Shown here: positions 1-7,566 of the stretch, in pieces
How positions within the stretch are numbered: position 1 is the first letter of the stretch
How the letters are laid out: each line of letters begins with the position of its first letter
NCBI GenBank assembly: GCA_907165275.2
Contig: OU015654.1
Location: 2,311,501-2,375,500 of the forward strand
Length of the DNA: 64,000 nt
From: Zygaena filipendulae
Taxonomy: Eukaryota > Arthropoda > Insecta > Lepidoptera > Zygaenidae
Direction of reading: 5' to 3'
Notes under the pieces: generated by a model
What the model saw: only the letters and a program-made list of their open reading frames with translations
Told to the model about the DNA's origin: nothing
Databases searched by the model: none
Position numbers and translations under genes: made by a program

Positions 1-141
1 ATCACTTTTAATTTTTTCATTAAAAATAATTAATAATAACTTGGTTTTTTACTAAACCTTACCCTCGTATAGTATTATGAAAACACCGATTTTATTAGAC
101 CATTGTTTTATTACGAAAACATATATGAATATAAATATAGT

Positions 142-332
142 CATCTTACATAAACAAATAACAAATTTTACACATAGCCGTTATACTGTCGTTGAAATTT
201 TGTTAATTAATGCTTCAGTACCATCCAAAATATTATTTGTAGCACTTTCATCCTGAACTGGATATTGAGCCGTCACTAGCGCCATCGACTTGGATTGCCA
301 ACATACTTTGTCTTCCTCTACGTTATTTTCTT
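142..332 (-). pseudogene. Degenerate tandem copy of the 3' end of the neighbouring small gene
   Basis: The 191 bp segment 142-332 repeats, in the same orientation, the segment beginning at 333 that holds the 3' end of the small gene. The word TCATCTTAC recurs at 141-149 and 332-340. Read on the minus strand, 285-181 is open for 34 codons from an ATG to TAA and matches the C-terminal part of the small protein at about 23 of 32 positions (shared cores AQYPV, ILD and EALINKIS). Further upstream the copy falls out of frame, so it is not a whole gene. Minus-strand AATAAA signals at 91-96 and 107-112 lie beyond the copy, so it may be carried in the 3' UTR of the small gene's mRNA. Confidence 0.7.
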
Positions 333-349
333 CATCTTACTTATAAATT

Positions 350-793
350 TTACATGTATAAACATGCACTATAGCCGCATATAGTTTTTGAAATTTTGTT
401 AATTAATGCCTCAGCATCATCCAAAATATGATCTGTTGCACTTCCATCCTTAACAGGATATTGAGCCTTCACTAACACCAACGAATTTTCTGGATTGCTT
501 ACGTCAGTAATGCTAAGTTTAATTAGCTTTGTTGTTTTCCTTAACGGCTCCCTGCTGGCTACGAATGTGGTGCCAAAGCTCCTCTTTTTAACACTCTGCT
601 TGCTCAATGAACTGCATGCTCCATCTTCGTTCTTGTTAAACACCTCTTCAAAGGCGGCTTGTGTGGTTTGTGAAAGCAACGTTGGCTGCAGCTTTCTGGA
701 CTTTTTCCTTTTGCTGACTTCAGGAAATTCTTGACTAAACCCTTCTAGAGGATCTTGTGCGCATTGTTCATATATATCACTAGGAGTAGACAT
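350..793 (-). CDS. Small unknown protein of the virus-like element (147 aa)
   Basis: Not recognised. The frame is open to 805, but the first ATG is at 791-793; the longer reading would need a TTG. A good 3' splice site (TTGATTGTTTCAG) lies just before that ATG, and a GTAAGC donor about 80 bp further upstream suggests a 5' UTR intron (about 799-876). The protein is hydrophilic with no membrane segment. Residues 25-45 are Lys/Arg-rich and a second basic patch follows near residues 65-90, so a nuclear or nucleic-acid-binding role is possible but unproven. The C-terminal third is the part duplicated downstream. It shares strand with the polymerase gene and lies about 600 bp beyond that gene's end, so it belongs to the same cluster. 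Whether it is part of the element or a passenger cannot be told here. Confidence 0.55.
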   Translation of the reverse strand: MSTPSDIYEQCAQDPLEGFSQEFPEVSKRKKSRKLQPTLLSQTTQAAFEEVFNKNEDGACSSLSKQSVKKRSFGTTFVASREPLRKTTKLIKLSITDVSNPENSLVLVKAQYPVKDGSATDHILDDAEALINKISKTICGYSACLYM

Positions 794-798
794 GATCT

Positions 799-876
799 GA
801 AACAATCAAAAAATTATAATCGGTTCACTTATCAGAATAATAGTAGGTACTTAACAAATTAAAAATGCATGCTTAC
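799..876 (-). other. Possible 5' UTR intron of the small unknown gene
   Basis: On the minus strand a GTAAGC donor at about 876 and a pyrimidine-rich acceptor ending in TTTCAG at about 799 define a 78 bp intron, a normal size for an insect gene. The exon above the donor has an in-frame stop and no ATG in the frame of the small gene, so it would be untranslated. RNA evidence is needed. Confidence 0.4.
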
Positions 877-990
877 AATTCCAAATCGATACGAAGCTGA
901 TGACAGTACCTCGGTAGAGCACGTCTCGGTAATGACTGTTCGAGGAGCTAAACAAAACTACAGTGCCTATGTGTTGAAGTTTCCAAGTTG

Positions 991-1010
991 GAACATGTCT
1001 AAACATGTTA
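991..1010. promoter_or_regulatory. p53-type response element lookalike (site 1)
   Basis: Two adjacent decamers fit the p53-family half-site RRRCWWGYYY with no spacer: GAACATGTCT (10 of 10) and AAACATGTTA (9 of 10). It lies about 200 bp upstream of the minus-strand small gene's ATG. Binding is inference. Confidence 0.35.
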
Positions 1011-1086
1011 CTGTTTGTACAAGCACGGAGACTGATGATCATATTTCTATGTTGTAATGTTATATGTTATTATTGTGATTATAATG

Positions 1087-1106
1087 AAACATGTCGGTAC
1101 ATGTCC
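1087..1106. promoter_or_regulatory. p53-type response element lookalike (site 2)
   Basis: A second pair of abutting p53-like decamers, AAACATGTCG and GTACATGTCC, each 9 of 10, also with no spacer, 76 bp from site 1. Two such doublets within 120 bp are unlikely by chance, though one could be a diverged copy of the other. Confidence 0.3.
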
Positions 1107-1144
1107 AAACAGCAACATTGTATTTGTATCAAAGTGAAAAGTCA

Positions 1145-1182
1145 AATAAAACTCTTGGTTTTAATGTAATTTAAAATTTATT
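1145..1182. terminator. Facing poly(A) signals between the polymerase gene and the small gene
   Basis: The minus strand carries AATAAA (plus-strand TTTATT at 1177-1182) about 205 bp beyond the polymerase stop codon, a likely poly(A) signal for that gene. The plus strand carries AATAAA at 1145-1150, which could serve a plus-strand transcript over 869-1057, but no credible gene is seen there. Confidence 0.45.
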
Positions 1183-1387
1183 TATATTTCAGAAAACACT
1201 AAAATTAACTTACACTGTATTCATATTTACTTAATATTAATACATATCTATTACATAATATTGCTTACAATTTCGTAGATAATTATAATAATCATTATCC
1301 TAAGGATAATTTAAACAATCTTATTTCTACCTAATATTTTATAATACTCTATATTAATAGTTACATTCTATGAAATAGTGAAAAAAA

Positions 1388-4300
1388 TTAAGCAGTACAA
1401 CCAAATATTGACTGATTACCCCAGGCGATGGTTGTCACCTTATCTGATTCTAACAACCGCTTATCATCATTGGCTGAAAGAGCAATTTTATTTACGGATT
1501 GAGTAAATATTTCATGCTTGATTGTTTTAAACAAAACGTTTCTTTTTCGAACGACATCACAATTGTATAAGACATGTTTATAGTCTGATGCATGCAAATT
1601 TTTAATTACATTTCGTTTTGTTCCTTTTGCTTTTTTAATCGTTCTGTCTAAAGTTTTAATACAATAAAGCTTTGACCTTAACCCTACAAACTCCTTAACT
1701 ATCTTACCACCCATTTCGTCCTTAAACAACCCAGGAATCTTTTTGTTTACAATTGGCAAACCAAACTTGTTATTGTAATCGTAACTGCTAGTATCAAAAT
1801 ATTTTAGAAAATTCATTTTAAAATCTCTGTAAACATCTTCTGTCTGTACATTGTAAATAAAACTATCAGTATCAGTATAACATACTTCAATACGATTTTC
1901 GTAAAATGGCTTTATTACTGAGTAATGGAAGTCATACATATGACTTTTAGAAAGTTCGAGTACAGCAAATCCAATGTAGATCGGCTTGTTTAGAACAACC
2001 CTTGAACGTTTCATTTGTATTGCTACTAGGTCATCAGAAAATATTGATGCGCTGTGAAAATTTGGGTTCGCTATCAACTTCTCGGCACCAATAAATTTTT
2101 TTGTTTGGTTATTTATGTCTGACCACTTATTTACCAATCGTACATCTACCCATTGTTCTGTGTTTTCCAATGTTTTTCCAAATATACTATTATTTAACAA
2201 TTTAAAAAAATCTTGTTCAAAAACAGATTGAGCTCTTTGACGCAGCTCAGTATTAAGGTCTATATATTGTTTTAAAAAATTACTTTGTTTGAAAGTTATA
2301 GCTCGATGGATTTTTCTCAAAACCAAACCATGTTCTAAGCATTTTTTAAGGTGAACGTAATGAATAACGTAGTGATATTTGTCATATAAGTTGGGTATTA
2401 ATTTTTTTGTTTTTCCTGTGGGAGATTTAATTTTTTCAGGACAAAATGGAAAATCATTGTGTTGGGTGTGTAAATTTGGAGGATAAAATAAATCAACCTC
2501 AAGAATAAAGCCATTTTCAGCGTCATCCGTAATGTGTATTATATTTAACTCTAACTTCTTAATTTCACTATCGCTTAAAAATCTGAAGTCTGAATGAGGT
2601 AATGTTTGACACATACTATATCCGTACAAATTATTACAATCTAAATACATAATGTACGAGCTTGGCGTAGAGGGGTCAAAAGTTTCCAGATATCTATGAT
2701 TAGCTTTAGCGTGTCGTTTGGAGCACATGCAAACGCCACCTCTAATACCTTGTTGTATCAAACGAAAAATTTCTAAATCACTTATAAGTTCCAACCGAAC
2801 GCGAGTTTTTAAAAGCATTGCATCAAATGAAAGACTTGGTGCAGTAAGATAAAAGGCGGGATCGAGTTGATAATATTGTTTACATGTTAATCTAAAATTT
2901 TCATAGATATCAGTCAACAAAAGGACGTCTGACTCGAGATACAAATCAGTAAATTGACCCATATTATTAATAGAAAACTCAAGCCACATCGCTCGAGCGT
3001 GTTCGTAATCTTCATCGGTAATTGACTCATTCGTAAGCGAGTTAAAAAAACGGTCTTTAGACGGTAAACAGGTATCAGCATATCGTTCCCAACTAGACAT
3101 GTAATCATATGGATACACTCCTTTTCGAGTGAGCAGATTAAAGTGTTTTTCATCAGGATAGTAAAATTTTAAGTATCTAAATTCATCCTTTTTCATGGTT
3201 GCGGCTAACTTTTCTAAGCTTGTCCCCAAAAACTTGAATGAATCCACAAATCTTATTTGAAAATAATCTTGTCCAGAAATCGGAATAAACTTTGTGAAAG
3301 AAATATAGTTTTCTTTTGTTTTCGGTATTACCTTAATAGACCCGGGGGCTTTTCCTAATTCTTTGATAAAAAGATGACAATCATAACCCGACAGGTTATG
3401 AAAGACAACAGGCAAGAACTTTGGTACTTGATATTTTAAATTACAGTAACTATGAGCAGCGCCACGGAACTGTCCTGTCAAATGACAATGATCACGAACT
3501 TTATCTACTGTTATTAGACCCTCGCAAATGTGACAAGTCTCTGCGTTCTCATAATTATAAGCATCAGTATCAGTAAAAACCATAGGCACGTTTTTATTTA
3601 ATATTTCGCTGATTTTCTTTGCATCGTCACAAATAGATTTAACAAACTTATCTGCACAATCACGTCCTCTATATGAGGTTATGTGGTTGTATCGTGAATC
3701 TACTGTACAAACGAGGTGATAGGCAAAAGCTACAGGTACATGTCGCTGTTGAGTCACTGTAGAAGATTTTAACGGATCGGGTTCGCAACTATCGTAAGTT
3801 TCGAGCATAGCTTCAAAATCTGCATAAACAACAAAAGGAACGTTTTGCTTTCGGTCATAATTTTTAAATTCTATAAAGGAACCTTTTGGAGGTAATTCGG
3901 TAGCCACACCTCCGCAGATATGAGAACATAACTGATCGTTCGAGTTGAAAAATTGTAAACAATGATCGCAAAAGTGCAATTTGTTACAATGCTTAGTAAT
4001 TTGACTTCTAACAAGACGCGACAGATCCTTTATCAAACAGTAATGCGACATATCACCTTCTTCAAGATAAAGTAAGTGAATAACTTTTTTGTTCAATGCG
4101 TCTGATTTGTAAAGTGGACCGACCACTAACTTCTTATCATTTAAACCGTATACAAAAATACATATATGCGGATTGTTCTGTTCAAACCGAGCGATGTCTG
4201 AGAAACTCATTGGGAACGATAAGCCATCCACGTTCAACACGTCATTAAATTTAGGATAAGATGAAACTCTATCAGAATGACGTTGAGCAGGATACAAAGC

Positions 4301-4909
4301 AGCAGTTACTGACCATAAAAAACAAAAATTATCATTATTCTTTATATTTAAACAGGCTTTTTTTGATTTGATTAAAGCCGGCAACTCAATGAAACTTGAA
4401 CCACGCAAAGGCTGATATTTGTTTATGTTAACTTCTAAATGGGAATTATGCAAAAATGTCCAACCACTATCACGCTCTTGAAATTCACTTGCTTTTTTGA
4501 TCAAACTGGTTTTTACCTCGAAAAATAAAGTATCAAGATTGCAATTTTGATAAAGAGTAAAATTTTTCGTGCCAAATGATTTTATCTCTTGGGAATCATT
4601 TTTTAACAAGAGAAAAACCCCAAAATATTCGAAATTGGCCTTGACACAGTGATGTTGCTTAAGTGACATTTCAATTAACGACTTGATTTTAGTTTGTATA
4701 TGATCTAAAAAACTTTCTATTGAAGTCCGATCCTCAGAATCCGATGAGGTAACTTTGTATGAGGCTATTCGGTTGCGAAAAGCGGAATTAATTTTGAAGA
4801 TACCTTCACTTAATGTAGAATAATTTTTATTTTTATGATCAGTACTTCGCAAGTGACCTATCCAACGAACACGACTAACAAAAACTTTACAATCTTCGCA
4901 ATACGGCAT
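1388..4909 (-). CDS. Protein-primed family B DNA polymerase with HNH module (Maverick/adintovirus type), 1173 aa
   Basis: Replicative polymerase of a Maverick/Polinton- or adintovirus-like element, expected to copy linear DNA from a protein primer. Domains in order: a C2H2 finger (C4, C7, H19, H25); a conserved module at about 180-300 with NDNFCFLW (C196) and SHYCL (H289), possibly a cysteine-protease-like (OTU-type) fold; a Cys/His finger (C314, C317, C328, C332); ExoI D364-x-E366; an endonuclease VII-like HNH insert at 459-490 (two Cys pairs, D473-H474, H476, RG 482-483, H486, C489-N490); ExoII HNLSGYD 504-510; ExoIII Y657-x3-D661; polymerase motif A with D757; motif B K903-x3-NSIFG; motif C YTDTDS 1011-1016; and K1080-x-Y. 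All catalytic residues are present and no stop or frameshift interrupts the ORF, so it may be functional or young. The ATG follows a purine-rich leader (AACATAA). The spliced PC4-like gene ends 108 bp upstream on the same strand with no clear AATAAA between them. Confidence 0.95.
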   Translation of the reverse strand: MPYCEDCKVFVSRVRWIGHLRSTDHKNKNYSTLSEGIFKINSAFRNRIASYKVTSSDSEDRTSIESFLDHIQTKIKSLIEMSLKQHHCVKANFEYFGVFLLLKNDSQEIKSFGTKNFTLYQNCNLDTLFFEVKTSLIKKASEFQERDSGWTFLHNSHLEVNINKYQPLRGSSFIELPALIKSKKACLNIKNNDNFCFLWSVTAALYPAQRHSDRVSSYPKFNDVLNVDGLSFPMSFSDIARFEQNNPHICIFVYGLNDKKLVVGPLYKSDALNKKVIHLLYLEEGDMSHYCLIKDLSRLVRSQITKHCNKLHFCDHCLQFFNSNDQLCSHICGGVATELPPKGSFIEFKNYDRKQNVPFVVYADFEAMLETYDSCEPDPLKSSTVTQQRHVPVAFAYHLVCTVDSRYNHITSYRGRDCADKFVKSICDDAKKISEILNKNVPMVFTDTDAYNYENAETCHICEGLITVDKVRDHCHLTGQFRGAAHSYCNLKYQVPKFLPVVFHNLSGYDCHLFIKELGKAPGSIKVIPKTKENYISFTKFIPISGQDYFQIRFVDSFKFLGTSLEKLAATMKKDEFRYLKFYYPDEKHFNLLTRKGVYPYDYMSSWERYADTCLPSKDRFFNSLTNESITDEDYEHARAMWLEFSINNMGQFTDLYLESDVLLLTDIYENFRLTCKQYYQLDPAFYLTAPSLSFDAMLLKTRVRLELISDLEIFRLIQQGIRGGVCMCSKRHAKANHRYLETFDPSTPSSYIMYLDCNNLYGYSMCQTLPHSDFRFLSDSEIKKLELNIIHITDDAENGFILEVDLFYPPNLHTQHNDFPFCPEKIKSPTGKTKKLIPNLYDKYHYVIHYVHLKKCLEHGLVLRKIHRAITFKQSNFLKQYIDLNTELRQRAQSVFEQDFFKLLNNSIFGKTLENTEQWVDVRLVNKWSDINNQTKKFIGAEKLIANPNFHSASIFSDDLVAIQMKRSRVVLNKPIYIGFAVLELSKSHMYDFHYSVIKPFYENRIEVCYTDTDSFIYNVQTEDVYRDFKMNFLKYFDTSSYDYNNKFGLPIVNKKIPGLFKDEMGGKIVKEFVGLRSKLYCIKTLDRTIKKAKGTKRNVIKNLHASDYKHVLYNCDVVRKRNVLFKTIKHEIFTQSVNKIALSANDDKRLLESDKVTTIAWGNQSIFGCTA

Positions 4910-5017
4910 TATTTATGTTAAATTACTATGAATGACAATAAAAAGTAAAACTAAATGGAGATAGGTACTCCGCAGAAGCTTGTAAAATACAGTGTAGGTG
5001 AAAATAATTTAAATTAT

Positions 5018-6008
5018 CTACTTAAAACCTTTGTCACTAAAAAATACAGGTTCGCTATCAGTAAACAGCTCGTGTGCTTTGTGCATGAACTTTTGCAAGG
5101 CTTCCCATTGCGAAGTATCCCGATTTAATTTTAATTTCAAAGCCACTTGCGCTGACCGCCACCGTTGATCTGGCTGTGCGGTCGCAGCCTCTTCAGTATT
5201 ATAAACTCGTACCTCTATATAAAAATCTCCTTCCAGATGTTTATCCCGGCGAACTTTCCCGCCGGGGACTCGAGTGCTGAGGTAGGTCTGGAGGCCGGTG
5301 TTGGTAGACAGCTTATTTGTTTGTTTTGTCACCGGCTCCAGACCGAAGAGGCCTCGTTCGTATTCCGAGCTGTAAAAAATAAAAATAAAAAAATGTTACA
5401 CAAATTAAGCGATATTACCCATTAACTACCTAAAAGTCTAAAATATAAAATATTATAAATAATGAACAAGTTAAATTTTAAAATCAATTATTTAGTTTGT
5501 AACTTATAATAAGTAAGTTGGTTCACAGTAACCGGTTAATAAGGCTACTGCTGTAAAAAATATATATAAATGTATAGTATAAAAAACTCAAGCCACTACA
5601 AAAATTGTCGTGGTTCGATAGCAAAACAGATGGACAACACGGCACAACACACAAGAAATAAAGTTCAAAACAGACATTTAAAAATACTAATAGGTATTCA
5701 ATGTAAAATTTCTATTTACCTACCTCGTTGAGGTCGACGCACTCCTGCTGTCGCTGCTGTGGCTATTGGTGTTAGGCTTCTTTTTGGATCTGTAAAATAC
5801 ATTTGGATTTTTTCATTATTGCATAAATCCCCCAGTGCAAAATCATATTAAACTAAAAAATCTTATTAAACAGTGCATAAACTATTCTTACCTAACTGAC
5901 GATGCCGAAGCCTCTAGCGCTCTTTTCGGTGTCTTTTTTTTAGGCTTTTCTACCGGCGCGGCAGCCACTGCACCCTGGAGCTCATCCGATGAATACTCAA
6001 TATCCGAC
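5018..6008 (-). CDS. Spliced gene for a possible PC4/Sub1-like ssDNA-binding protein (exons 5892-6008, 5724-5789, 5018-5369)
   Basis: Three exons join with matching phase. Exon 5892-6008 opens after TTTCAG and ends at a GTAAGA donor with two bases left over; exon 5724-5789 (66 nt) has a TTTTACAG acceptor and a GTAGGT donor; the last exon runs from 5369 to the stop at 5018-5020 after a long pyrimidine tract. Introns are 102 and 354 bp. The N-terminal part has an acidic-Ser start, a Lys-rich stretch (KPKKKTPKR) and a Ser-rich linker; the C-terminal ~80 residues carry a DFYIEVRVYN strand and a LNRDTSQWEALQKF segment. This layout and spacing recall PC4/Sub1, whose C-terminal fold binds single-stranded DNA. 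The match is by eye and could be wrong. The start codon is unresolved: the exon at 6279-6284 (ATG TAC, then a strong GTAAGT donor) fits the frame only if an acceptor 13 nt inside exon 5892-6008 is used. The gene lies just upstream of the polymerase on the same strand, fitting a replication role. Confidence 0.7.
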
Positions 6009-6277
6009 CTGAAATTTAAAACATTATTTGTTATAATTTTTATTTATTTATTTTTTATAGTACACAACACAGATAACATGTTCTTAAACACATTTTATCT
6101 TGCCAAACAATTTAAATCAGATGCGTATCCTAAATTATGTGTACCTAATTAGTTAACACAATGACTTTACAACAACTTCACAAAATAACTATACACGATA
6201 ACTTTAAAAAACATAATATAGAACCTCCAAATTATTCTCAATAAATTAGAATAAAATGTAAATAATGCAAGTACTTA

Positions 6278-6382
6278 CGTACATTTTGATTTATCCTTAC
6301 TGCTTTATTACCAGCGTCGATGCACTTTAATCAAGAGATGAATTAATTATAATGCCATTTAATTGACACCTGTGTTTTTATA
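6278..6382 (-). promoter_or_regulatory. TATA promoter and leader exon of the PC4-like gene
   Basis: On the minus strand TATAAAAA sits at 6375-6382. About 25-30 bp downstream a leader of about 70 nt begins; it holds one very short uORF (ATG GCA TTA TAA) and ends at ATGTAC followed by a near-perfect GTAAGT donor at 6278. It diverges from the IAP gene, so 6383-6767 is a shared bidirectional control region. Confidence 0.5.
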
Positions 6383-6511
6383 GAGCAAAAAAAACAAAAT
6401 AAGCAAAATGTCTTTACCACAGATGATGGAACGAACTAGATATGGCATCGAGCGTAACGTAACGAATTCGGTTCTGAGTAAAAACGTGTACCCACTTACT
6501 TTTTCATGAAC

Positions 6512-6630
6512 ACATTGATTTGCGTTATACGATTGCAAAATAAAAGTAGATTTTCGAAATATAGGTAACCAAAATTAAAACCTCGAAAACAGTAACTAAG
6601 TATTTGTTCCTTGAAATAAAAATATGCACA
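6512..6630 (+). repeat. Direct repeat A upstream of the IAP gene
   Basis: A ~119 bp AT-rich segment matches 7455-7566 at roughly three bases in four in the same orientation. Shared words include ACATTGA, CGTTAT, CGATTGCA and TTTTCGAAATATA, ending in an AAATAAAA-like tail. It lies in the IAP promoter interval. Confidence 0.7.
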
Positions 6631-6767
6631 AGAGCATTTGTGTTTATAATTTCCGCTGATATCCCCTCCACGCCTCTTTCTATTATTTTACCTACCATAA
6701 ATTGCACCGACTGCCCCGACAAACTTTGAGCGTGACTCATTTGTATACAGCGTACTACACCGATAAG

Positions 6768-7340
6768 ATGGCTAAAACTCCTAGCGCCATGTCGAGTGAG
6801 GAGGAACGTTTAAACTCATTTGTAAATTGGCCACTGGCATACTTGTCACCGGAAAGTTTGGCAAAAAGTGGTTTCTATTTCATAGGTCGCGGTGACGAAG
6901 TGCGTTGTGCGTTCTGCAATGTCGAGATAATGAATTGGTTGCAACTCGACGAACCTGACCAAGAACACAGGCGGTGGTCACCGCGGTGTCCACTATTTCG
7001 CTCCATTGCTGATACATCATTTGATCGCGACGAGTGCGGCATGTTCGGTGCAGATACCAATTATATAGACCCCCACGTTAAGACGCTTAGGGAACATGCG
7101 CAAAAAGAGCACCACCACAACAACGTTGTCGTCAACACCACTACGCAAGTTCCTCACGAAACTGACGAGAAAATGTGCCAGGTAGACAAGTGTTGTAAAG
7201 TTTGTTTCGATGAAGAGTGCAATGTATGTTTGACGCCGTGCGGACATGTGGTTGCATGCGCCGCGTGTAGTTTTTCTATTCATAATTGTCCAGTGTGTAG
7301 ACGTCCTATTGTAAATGTTGTAAGGTTGTATTTCTCTTGA
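6768..7340 (+). CDS. iap: Inhibitor of apoptosis protein, one BIR + RING (190 aa)
   Basis: An IAP-family protein, expected to bind and ubiquitylate caspases or IAP antagonists in the cytosol and so delay cell death. The BIR domain covers about 13-80 with zinc ligands C47, C50, H67 and C74 in exact C-x2-C-x16-H-x6-C spacing. The C-terminal C3HC4 RING covers about 143-180: C143, C146, C158, H160, C164, C167, C174, C177. A His/Asn-rich linker joins them. Most baculovirus and lepidopteran IAPs have two BIRs; a single BIR + RING of this size is short, as in some entomopoxvirus IAPs. The ATG at 6768-6770 has A at -3 and G at +4; the frame extends upstream only to a TTG. Its base composition is visibly richer in G+C than the polymerase's, and it sits between two direct repeats, both hinting at separate acquisition. 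No break is seen. Whether it is viral cargo or a captured host gene needs a tree. Confidence 0.93.
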   Translation: MAKTPSAMSSEEERLNSFVNWPLAYLSPESLAKSGFYFIGRGDEVRCAFCNVEIMNWLQLDEPDQEHRRWSPRCPLFRSIADTSFDRDECGMFGADTNYIDPHVKTLREHAQKEHHHNNVVVNTTTQVPHETDEKMCQVDKCCKVCFDEECNVCLTPCGHVVACAACSFSIHNCPVCRRPIVNVVRLYFS

Positions 7341-7454
7341 ATGAAAAACAATAATTTAAAGTATTTTTTTGGTAAATACCTGTTATGACATTTTTGTTTG
7401 GATTAAACACGCTAAATATATATTATCGTTGTGTGTATTATTTATTCCCGATGT

Positions 7455-7566
7455 ACATTGAATTACGTTATGCGATTGCAGAATACAAGTATATTTTTCG
7501 AAATATAACCGAAAATTGAAACTTCAAAAATGTAAATGTACCTACTTGTTAAAATAAAATTTCAAA
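7455..7566 (+). repeat. Direct repeat B downstream of the IAP gene
   Basis: Partner of the repeat at 6512-6630, starting about 115 bp after the IAP stop codon. Its end carries AAAATAAAAT, which could serve as the IAP poly(A) signal, since no AATAAA lies closer to the stop. Confidence 0.7.

Noticed and set aside
2914..3153. 79-codon minus-strand ORF inside the polymerase gene
   Set aside because: Out-of-frame shadow of the polymerase coding sequence.
5165..6152. Plus-strand ORFs of 86 and 105 codons over the PC4-like gene
   Set aside because: They overlie phase-consistent minus-strand exons and introns; antisense shadows.
6764..6768. ATAAG just before the IAP start, like a baculovirus late promoter
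   Set aside because: A five-base word is expected by chance, and nothing else points to a baculovirus RNA polymerase; the rest of the cluster looks Pol II-transcribed.
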